NCBI GenBank assembly: GCA_922989275.2 | Contig: OV277871.1 | Coordinates: forward strand, 33,490,693 to 33,554,692 | Direction of reading: 5' to 3' | DNA: 64,000 bases | From: Gari tellinella | Lineage: Eukaryota; Mollusca; Bivalvia; Cardiida; Psammobiidae | Shown here: positions 56,880 to 64,000 of the stretch, piece after piece | Layout of the letters: each line of letters opens with the position of its first letter | How positions within the stretch are numbered: the first letter of the stretch is position 1 | The notes under the pieces: model-generated | What the model saw: the letters and a program-made list of their open reading frames with translations, nothing else | Databases searched by the model: none | Told to the model about the DNA's origin: nothing | Translations under genes and position numbers: made by a program

Positions 56880-57415
56880 ACACTGCTATTATTTCTTTAT
56901 CGAAATTGCGTATCCTTTCCACTCATAGCTTTGTTTTCTGTATTGAAGACGTATGGTTACTTAAGGCAGACTGAATGTAAAATAAAATGCTTCATTTTGA
57001 TCAGTCCGTTTTATTTTGAGTCTTCTTTAAGCTACCGTCTGCTAGGAAATAAGGAATATTTCTTATGTTCTATATTCCTGACTGCCTTATCATCTAGCTA
57101 AAATTGTTGTCTGCTGTTTTTCTTACATAAATGATATTTTGACAGCAAAAACATTATGACAAATGACAAACAGCTTGAATCCAGATCAGACGCCGCGTTT
57201 CGCGGCGTCTGATCTGGATTCGAGCTGTTTGCAAATGTCAACCAAGTTCCCTCCCTATAACGACTCCCTCCGAACACCGCACATATTTGTTGTCTCCCAT
57301 TGAGTGTCGTTGTAGAGAGGGAACTCTTTAGTTTAAAACCATTTGCTTAAGTCGATGAATAATTAAAGGCGCAAAAAGGCGTACCTATAGAGTGATGGTT
57401 TGACACATATGAAGG
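56880..57415. mobile_element. Family D MITE split by a C element
   Basis: Left part: CTTTGTTTTCTGTATTGAAG, GGCAGACTGAATGTAAAATA (core arm) and CTGCTAGGAAATAAGGAATA. Right part from 57333: GATGAATAATTAAAGGCGCA, AAAAGGCGTACCTATAGAGT. The C element separates the two. Confidence 0.6.
57095..57332 (+). mobile_element. Family C MITE, left end lost
   Basis: GTTGTCTGCTG, ACAAACAGCTTGAATCCAGA, core GATCAGACGCCGCGTTTCGC with inverse, CCCTCCCTATAACGACTCCC and GAGTGTCGTTGTAGAGAGGG. The CAGCGCTCCCTCTC-type left terminus is missing. Confidence 0.75.
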
Positions 57416-57610
57416 AATCAGCATGACACATGAGACATTTACAGTAGTATGTGTAATAAATTATTCCAGGGTTGTGGTTGACACGTTGTCAAATTTTACA
57501 ATGCCTGTCATTTTGCAATATATCTCAGAAACCAAAACTAAATAGTCATTTATTGACTGGACTAAATTGGAAACTGGAATTGTCCATTTACAGCTTTACC
57601 GGTGAATGGG

Positions 57611-57857
57611 TTAAGCTTGAAACTTCTAATTGACAAACCCAATTTCAAAATAGTTCTAATCCATGTTTTACTATTTAGGGTTGATTTTAACAACATATTT
57701 AAAAACAAAACAAAACAGTATAGACCCTAATCAGAGGGCTATTTAAGGAGCCCTCTGATCAGGGTCTATACTGTTTGCATAGGACAAGTGTACTCCTTAC
57801 ATGTACGCTTTATTTGAAAATGACGCATATATGCGTGTCTAGGGTTCAAAAAGTTAA
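57611..57857 (-). mobile_element. Family H MITE
   Basis: TTAAGCTTGAAACTTCTAAT to TCTAGGGTTCAAAAAGTTAA. Core GACCCTAATCAGAGGGCTAT, TTAAGG, GCCCTCTGATCAGGGTC. It may sit inside a second H copy whose ends (CTGGAATTGTCCATTTACAG) flank it. Confidence 0.7.
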
Positions 57858-57915
57858 TTGACTAGACTAAATTGAAAACTTTAATTGTCCATATACAGTT
57901 TTAGCGCTGAATGAG

Positions 57916-58166
57916 TTAACTCTTTCCTCCCTGAAACTTTAAATGGACAATTCCAGTTTCCATTTTAGTCTAGTCAATGTCTGACTTTTAAGGGTTGTTT
58001 TTGTGAATGTTTGGCATTATGACAAACAGTGAAGACCCTGATCAGAGGGCTCCGAAAGGAGCCCTCTGATCAGGGTCTTCACTGTTTGCATAGGACAAGT
58101 GTACTATTCACATGTACACTGTTTGAAAAGCACGCCTATATGCGGGACTAGGGTTCAAAGATTTAA
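57916..58166 (-). mobile_element. Family H MITE
   Basis: TTAACTCTTTCCTCCCTGAA at the left, GGGTTCAAAGATTTAA at the right. Core identical to the 54683 copy (GATCAGAGGGCTCCGAAAGG) but the element is in opposite orientation. Confidence 0.85.
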
Positions 58167-58277
58167 GTCATTGTTTCTTGAACCATATAAAGCCATTGAA
58201 CTATGCAACCACTTAGACTATAGAGGGAACTGCAAGTGGATATCTTGATGAGATCAATATAAACGTAAGGAAGTTAT

Positions 58278-58437
58278 AGCAATGTAAGGACCATGATTAT
58301 AAACAGCGTTTGAGTGAGGTCTGAGATGTTCCCAGATTTGTGATTGGTTAGATTTGAGCATTCTGTTTTCCTTTTTGACCAATCAAAATATTGAAAACGA
58401 TCTCAAACTCATCGCAAACGACTTATAAGCATAGGGT
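58278..58437. mobile_element. Family J hairpin MITE with CCAAT boxes
   Basis: CATGATTATAAACAGCGTTT and AAACGACTTATAAGCATAGG arms; TTGTGATTGGTTAGATTTGA and TTGACCAATCAAAATATTG inside. Confidence 0.65.
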
Positions 58438-58725
58438 ATGTCAGTTTTGAAAACGACTTTTCATCTAGGCAAAGGTAATAAGCAGTCTCGAGGAAGATCA
58501 GATACGGGGTACCAACGTGTCTAACAAGGCCACATACTACTTGCAGGTCATATTGAAATGAATAGTCAACTTTAATAAAACAGTTTGATAGATAGATTTC
58601 GGTAAAAAGTGTACAGTTGAATTTTTACACTTTTATTGCAATTAACTTTATTTGAACTACGTTTCCGGTTAACTGGAAGGAATAACAGGGATTCGCATCA
58701 GTGATTTATTTTACTAGTAGTAACA

Positions 58726-59053
58726 ATGAAACTTTTACCAGCGAGGATGTTTCTGGTTCTTACCATAGCCAGTGTCGCATACGCAACATTTAGCTCAACG
58801 TTGGCAATAATTTCCAACAGTAAATGGAAAAGCTGCTTACCATTGGATGCCAAGTTAAGATCGTTTTCGGGAATATCATTACGCAGCTGCAAGAAGAAAT
58901 GTGGAAGGAGACCAAACTGTGCCTCACTGAATTATATAACTACGGGGAAAACATGTCACCTACTTTCCGCCGTAACCTTGGCAACTCCCGACATGGCAAC
59001 AGAGCGGTCATGTGTTAATGTTCGACGGTCAGATATCCCTCCAAAACATGCAA
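58726..59053 (+). CDS. Secreted PAN/apple-like protein, first exon
   Basis: ATG at 58726 in a good context (AACAATGA). Residues 1 to about 21 (MKLLPARMFLVLTIASVAYA) look like a signal peptide; the inner Met at residue 8 is a possible alternative start. Then comes a Cys-rich domain: C at about 36, RSCKKKCGRRPNCASLNYIT, GKTCHLLSAVTLATPDM and ERSCVNVRR. This spacing (C..C-x3-C-x5-C..Y..C-x-L) is typical of PAN/apple domains, which bind proteins or sugars outside the cell. The exon probably ends at CATGCAA|GTATTG, where a family I MITE begins two bases later. The rest of the gene was not found. Confidence 0.6.
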
Positions 59054-59056
59054 GTA

Positions 59057-59290
59057 TTGACCCTTTCATGATCATATTTATCGCGAGGATTTTACCCCTT
59101 CATTGCCATATTGTCGTCTGCTTCAATATCGTTGTATGCAATATCGTTTCAGAGTAAGGTTAACGGCAATATTATTTACGAAATTTCGAAAGAGTGTCAA
59201 ACAAATTTGGTCCTGATCAGACGCCGCGTTACGCGGCGTCTGATAAGAATCCGATCTGTTTGCAAACGTGCTTTGTGGCGTCATATGTTT
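59057..59290 (+). mobile_element. Family I MITE, right end lost
   Basis: TTGACCCTTTCATGATCATA at the left (TTGA for TTAA), GTCGTCTGCTTCAATATCGT, core GATCAGACGCCGCGTTACGC with inverse, GCTTTGTGGCGTCAT. It is cut at about 59290, next to the family G copy. Confidence 0.8.
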
Positions 59291-59296
59291 TTACAT

Positions 59297-59682
59297 GATT
59301 TTCTCCCCTTTTCGCCTATGAGGGATATGGATTTGCCCCCTGTGGAATCGCTCTATTCTCCATTCCTCGTTACGTCTTTTATTGTTTTTCCAGTTTAACG
59401 ACGCGAGTAACTAAATGACGTCATTTCTGATGACCTTATTATAAACAACGTCATGTTTTTGCGGAAAACAGTGCACACACACTGAAATTATTTCGTTTTT
59501 TGTATCATGTTTTTATGATTGAAACTGGAGAAAAAAAATCCAACATTCGTTTCGTTGATGTAGGATAGAAATGTCTCTACATTGGGTCAGAAAATTCACG
59601 TTGAGAATCGGCAAGCCTTGTCCCTGCATGACTTTTCTGACCCTAGGGGGAGAAAGTCCTATCCTACATCAACACTCATGGT
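59297..59682 (-). mobile_element. Family G repeat, inverted copy
   Basis: Inverse of 53433-53805: TCTCCCCTTTTCGCCTATGA, AAATGACGTCATTTCTGATG, ATAAACAACGTCATGTTTTT, GGGAGAAAGTCCTATCCTAC, ATCAACACTCATGGT. Confidence 0.75.
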
Positions 59683-59973
59683 GATTTCTTATATTCTTTG
59701 ATAAAGGCACATTAAGGTCGAAACATTCGAAAAGGCTGAATGCATGTAACAAATTATAATGTGTTTTATGACATGCGCTTCTTTGATGAATTCCAGTAGA
59801 GGTCGAAATATTAAAATAAACTTTTGCAAACGGCATTTAGCCCTCGCAAAGCAGACAGAGAAATCCGCTGGAATTCATTCAGAGTTTCTTACTTTCTGGA
59901 CTTTTTCAGAAAAATCTAAACGAGTGATAAACAGTTGGCATCTGATCAGACGCCGCGTAAAGCGGCCTCTGTG
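59683..59973. other. Spacer with one hairpin arm
   Basis: CATCTGATCAGACGCCGCGT near 59939 is a lone core arm directly before the next family B element. No exon was recognised. Confidence 0.4.
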
Positions 59974-60223
59974 TACAGTGGAGAAAACGTTATTCTTTCC
60001 CAATAAACACGTTTACGCTAAAACTATTATTTGCAGTGCAAACAGTTTGGAGCCAGATCAGACGCCGGGTAACCCGGCGTCTGATCAGGCTCCAAACTGT
60101 TTGCCACCAAGATAAACATGAATTATCAGAATTGTCAAAAAGTTGTCATTTTCTACGTTTTAGTGTTTTGCGTTTGCGTACGTTTGCGTTTAAACGGGAA
60201 AGAATAACAGATTCTCCACTGTA
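59974..60223 (+). mobile_element. Family B MITE
   Basis: TACAGTGGAGAAAACGTTAT to GATTCTCCACTGTA, TA flanked, with core CAGATCAGACGCCGGGTAAC and inverse. Confidence 0.95.
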
Positions 60224-60512
60224 GGAGCGAAATTGTTTGCAATGTTGTTTTTTGGCATCAATTGGCAGTGAACGAGAAGGATACATTTCATTTATTACAC
60301 ACTTAACTCGGCCTCTTTCATACACAAGTAGATCTATTGACATTGGTAAAATAATGTATATTCACATATACGCCAATGTCTTCACCAGATTTGACGGAGA
60401 TAACCTTTGGCAAATATAAACTAATTTGCATTTGATTTTAGGGGGATAGATATACTTTCAACATGGAGAAACACAATTTTGCGTTCATCCATATCCACGT
60501 GAAAAAGGTCCA

Positions 60513-60800
60513 TACAGCGCTCCGTCTCTACAACAATACCCAAAGGGAGACAAGCACTGCTTGTGTTTTTCAGAGGGAGTTGTTATAGGGAAGGAAAATT
60601 AAGGATTGGCTCACAATTGCAAACAGCTTTAATTCAGATCATACATGTACGCCGCATATCGCGGCGTCTGGTCTTGATTCAAGCTATTTGTTACTCGTCA
60701 TTATATTCCTTCTGTCAAACTGTCCACTAATATAATTTGTAACGATGAGAAAAAACGGCACACGACAACGGTAAATTCCGATAGTAAACGAACATGCTGC
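60513..60800 (-). mobile_element. Family C MITE, one end lost
   Basis: TACAGCGCTCCGTCTCTACA at the left, AGGGAGTTGTTATAGGGAAG, core arm CAGATCATACATGTACGCCG (4-5 bp inserted) and GCGGCGTCTGGTC. The far terminus is not recognisable. Confidence 0.7.
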
Positions 60801-61306
60801 CGCACCAAAAGTTGCAATGCAAAGGTCCTCATCGAAACTCCGCCCTGCCATGTCAAACCAATTAGCCTATAACAAGAACGAAATAATTTACTAAATGGCC
60901 ATGTGTCTTTAAGTTATATTTTACACGACACGGTGTTACAAAAGTTGCTATATACACACAATTCAAGATAACTTTTTCATTACTCAGGAAAAAACTAAAC
61001 CAATGACATACTTTCTACATGCAGGGTTTTGTGATAATTATTAATTTGGTATCTATGTTTGGTCTACTCTGACAAATACATATGTAATACAGCTACATAA
61101 AATTATTTAAATGCATGTCAGACAGTGAAGATCAACTTTGACGAGGCGGCTGGACTTGATCTGCATTTTTGTAATGCATTAAATCAGGTTTACTCATTGC
61201 ATGGCTCAAACGTCTTGCACATTCAAGCGTAGTCGGGCCCGATGCGTATAAAGCGGCTGGACCTTTTTTACGCATTTAACTTTTTCCTACACTGAATAAA
61301 TATTTA
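60801..61306. other. No gene recognised
   Basis: A worn H-like hairpin (GACAGTGAAGATCAACTTTG) lies near 61121. No exon borders were supported. Confidence 0.4.
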
Positions 61307-61668
61307 TACAATGCTCCCTCTCTACAACGACCCTCTCAACAACGACTCCCTCCTTGCAACGACCCTTGCTGCTGTTCCCCAAACATTACAATTATGTCTA
61401 ACGCCTTTCATGGCTGCAATACCGTCTGCTTAAATTTGTCGTCTGCTGTTGTTCTCAAAGTTACATAATGGACATTTTGAAAGAAGAAAGCTTGATATCG
61501 AGTGACAAACAGCTATAGTCCAGATCAGACGTCGCGTTACACGGCGTCTGATCTGGATTCAAGCTGTTAGCAAATGTGAGCCAATGTGCCTCTCTATAAC
61601 GACTCCCTCCGAACAACGCACACATTTTAGTCTCCCATCGGATGTCATTGAAGAGAGGGAACGCTGTA
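61307..61668 (+). mobile_element. Family C MITE, full length
   Basis: TACAATGCTCCCTCTCTACA at the left, GAAGAGAGGGAACGCTGTA at the right. Core CCAGATCAGACGTCGCGTTA, CACGGCGTCTGATCTGGATT. Best reference copy for this family's length (about 360 bp). Confidence 0.9.
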
Positions 61669-61787
61669 CTGTATACAGCAGGTTTTGCTTCTTTTTATTC
61701 ACAATCTCTCAGAATGTTTACACAATGGTTAAAACTATAATCAGTTGCTAATTGCATTTGTTTATTACACAACAATAGAATTTGCAA

Positions 61788-62053
61788 TACAGCGCTCACT
61801 CCCTACAACGGCCCTCTCGACAACGACTCCCTCCATACAACGACCATTGCCACAGATCCATAAACAGGATAAACATATCAACGCTTTTACTGCTGTTATA
61901 TCGCCTGCTTAACGTTGTTTCTCTAAAAGTTACATATTAGACATTTTGACAGAAAAAACATCTTAATGACGAGTGACAAATAGCTTGAATCCAGATCAGA
62001 CGCACATAATTGTTGTCTCCCATTGAATGTCGTTGTAGAGAGGGAGCGCGGTA
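61788..62053 (+). mobile_element. Family C MITE with half the hairpin deleted
   Basis: TACAGCGCTCACTCCCTACA at the left, TAGAGAGGGAGCGCGGTA at the right. The sequence jumps from CCAGATCAGACGC to ACATAATTGTTGTCTCCCAT, so the right core arm and about 80 bp are lost. Confidence 0.9.
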
Positions 62054-62115
62054 CAATGTCAATTAACTTGTCATAAAGTAATAGAGTATTATTCTGCTAC
62101 ATATACAATTCAATT

Positions 62116-62329
62116 TTAACCCTTAGCCCGCCAAATAAATTGTCGTCTGCTATATTTCTCGTCTGCTTCAAGTTTCAAAGTGCTTCAAAGTTGCTCAAAA
62201 TTGCTGAAAATGTTGTCCGAGTGTCAAACAGCTTGGATCCGGATGAGACGCCGAGTTACTCGGCGATTCATCTGGATCCAAGCTGTTTGCATATGGAGCT
62301 ATAGTCGTGATTGGCAGGCTAAGGGTTAA
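62116..62329 (+). mobile_element. Family I MITE
   Basis: TTAACCCTTAGCCCGCC and GGCAGGCTAAGGGTTAA are near-perfect inverted ends. Core GGATCCGGATGAGACGCCGA, GTTAC, TCGGCGATTCATCTGGATCC. TTAA site. Confidence 0.9.
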
Positions 62330-62998
62330 TTCAATGTTTATTTCCTCCATACATGACATGTGTGTAATATTGCAATATAATCAACACACACATGACAAAT
62401 AGCACCAAACATGAGATAAGCAACAAATTATTATTAACAACATGAAGTTGCAGTACCCTCTCTCTTGAGCAACGCTCATGTAAAAGGAATATAATTATAG
62501 AACCATGCTGCTGATTACGGCAAGGTACAAGCACTGCAGAAAAGTTTATTAAAGGACTTCTGTTTTGCATGTTTCCCTCATTAGGATGACAACTGTTTTA
62601 TGCGACCAGATTTGGTACATGTAGTTTCTTTTAAAAATGTCAAAATGCCTATGTTTCCTTTCACATGCAAAAATTAAATATTATAATATTATTATAATAT
62701 TTTTCTCACATGCAATGATACATTTAACTTTCAAGTGGAATACTTGAGTATTTGATATAGTTATATGATAGATAAAATTAACGACGTTTTTAAAATGTAT
62801 CCTCTGCATGTCGAGTGAATTAATGGTTAATTAACTAGCAGAAGGTACCTGCAATGTGGGTGTTTTAAGACAGCTATAGAGCAAACTTCACTAAGATATT
62901 TGCTGAACATTTATTTACAGTTCATTTCTAAAACACTTAAACATCGATAAATAAGCTAGCTTTTTAAACAATCAATACCATAAGTCTAGACTAACTAC
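62330..62998. other. No gene recognised
   Basis: A small perfect palindrome ATATTATAATATTATTATAA-like lies near 62680-62702. Nothing else was supported. Confidence 0.4.
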
Positions 62999-63849
62999 TA
63001 CGAGGGCCGTTTGAAAGGTAATGACACTTGATCAATAACTTCAATATAATAAGTGCAAAAAGCAGGAGTGATATATCATTTTCAAGAGCAATTATTTACC
63101 TACATGATGTATAAAGCACATAAGTCGATAAGTAAAATGACCCCTACTCGAGACGGCAGAACAATGCACCTGTTCGACATTATTTTTGACGTAAAAACTC
63201 CCTTTTTTCTTCTAAACTTTGTTTTTGAAATATATCAGTTTATATCTGTCTTTGAATGTGTAAAAATGGCCTTACAATTGAAAGGGATAACTGTTTTACA
63301 TCTCATTTGTTCAAAACTGACATTTCTTTTATCGCTAATAACAATGTCGACATGTATTTTTGAACGCTATGAAAACCTACTAGATCAGTAAATCTACAGT
63401 GTTTTAAAACATACAAATCTACTTCATAGCTTAATTATACATGTAGCTTGGTTTGATATAAAAAGAGCTTTTATATATAACAGTAGATTAACTTGTTATG
63501 ATATTTTCAGTACGTGTTTAGTGTTTTTTTGTATTTTATAATATCATTTAAAACTGTTTAGTGTGTGCGTACTTGTCTGATTTTATTTGCCAGAGAGGAT
63601 CATTAAACTATTCAAAAGAATAAAACCACAATAATAGTTATACATGTAGTATCAAATTTTGCTGAACAAATTGCCTAAACCATACACAAAAAAATGTCCA
63701 GAGTCCTGGAGTAGGAGTCATTTAGTTTCATGTTGTTACTTATCGACTTATGTGATCTTATCGTGCGCTATACCATCATGTAGGCCATTTTGCTGTTATG
63801 ATATTTAAACAATTGATCAAGTATCAATGCTTTTTAAACGACCCTCGTA
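62999..63849. mobile_element. 0.85-kb long-TIR element, mariner-like ends
   Basis: TACGAGGGCCGTTTGAAAGG at the left and CTTTTTAAACGACCCTCGTA at the right, TA flanked. The inverted repeats continue inward for roughly 150 bp: CACATAAGTCGATAAGTAAA pairs with TTACTTATCGACTTATGTGA. ACGAGGGYCGTTT-type ends are known from mariner elements. A 112-codon frame at 63053-63391 is hydrophobic, shows no D,D-type transposase motif, and is probably not a gene. Confidence 0.7.
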
Positions 63850-64000
63850 TAACACGCTGTGCACAATTCGACTGACACAAGCGCCGCTAAAAGGACCAAC
63901 AACTGCCGAAACATTTTCCAAAAATTCAAGAAAAAGTTTAGGGTCGGGGAAAAATTATAAGGTCGGTCGGGTAACTGGAAAGATAGTCTTTTTTATTTGG
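63850..64000. other. No gene recognised
   Basis: Short end segment with GGTCGGGGAAAAATT and GGTCGGTCGGGTAAC; no feature supported. Confidence 0.4.

Noticed and set aside
63053..63391. 112-codon frame as a transposase
   Set aside because: No helix-turn-helix or D,D-type motif is visible; it is hydrophobic and lies in the loop of a long-TIR element.

Overview
This window looks like animal nuclear DNA, most likely from a bivalve mollusc. It is AT-rich, the exons are small with GT/AG borders, the introns are large, there are no operons, and there is a dense load of mollusc-type transposable elements: the repeat that begins AGCTCACCTGAGCC, tRNA-derived SINEs, LINE 3' ends, and many short hairpin-cored MITEs. 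The species cannot be fixed from the sequence alone. I saw no rRNA, CRISPR array, prokaryotic gene or virus.

Layout. 1-7.4 kb is intergenic and full of transposons: a 2.4-kb element with Tc1/mariner-like ends, and a 0.7-kb element with TGTAAC ends and a CCGG-type target site. 7.5-10.8 kb holds three recognisable plus-strand exons of a secreted S1 (trypsin/chymotrypsin-like) protease. They carry the Asp region, the SGWG region and the GDSGGP exon; the His exon and one internal exon were not found. 11.1-15.9 kb is a 41-bp minisatellite, open in all three minus-strand frames. 16.2-29.5 kb holds five minus-strand coiled-coil exons that fit together in phase and resemble shootin-1 (SHTN1). The locus looks damaged: there is an 88-bp tandem array of exon-plus-donor units, a stop codon in the only unit that has an acceptor, a 195-bp duplication of another exon end, and apparently a missing exon. 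Between two of these exons lies a 9.1-kb nest of transposons inside transposons: a TTAA MITE contains an AGCTCACC repeat, which contains a LINE, which contains another TTAA MITE and a 3.2-kb CCGG-site element.

28-34.9 kb is almost entirely MITEs and SINEs. 35.05-52.8 kb is a very large inverted structure. A 71-bp tandem array runs forward (35.05-41.9 kb), then there is a 2.9-kb centre holding a decayed CARF/ALS2CR8-domain gene and two other tandem repeats, then the same 71-bp array runs backward (44.9-52.8 kb). It resembles a giant foldback element, and later elements have inserted into both arms. 53-64 kb is another MITE field, with one small secreted PAN/apple-like exon at 58.7 kb and a long-TIR TA-site element at 63-63.85 kb.

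How it fits together. Host coding sequence is sparse: three protease exons, five SHTN1-like exons, one PAN-like exon and the CARF remnant. Transposons shape the rest. The recurring theme is modular MITEs: a few long hairpin cores, such as AAACAGTTTGGA..GATCAGACGCC and AAAGCAGG..GTAAAGCAGAATG, sit inside elements whose termini and target sites differ (TA, TTAA, hAT-like). Several insertions lie within a few bases of splice sites. Family letters A to M used below are local labels for this window.
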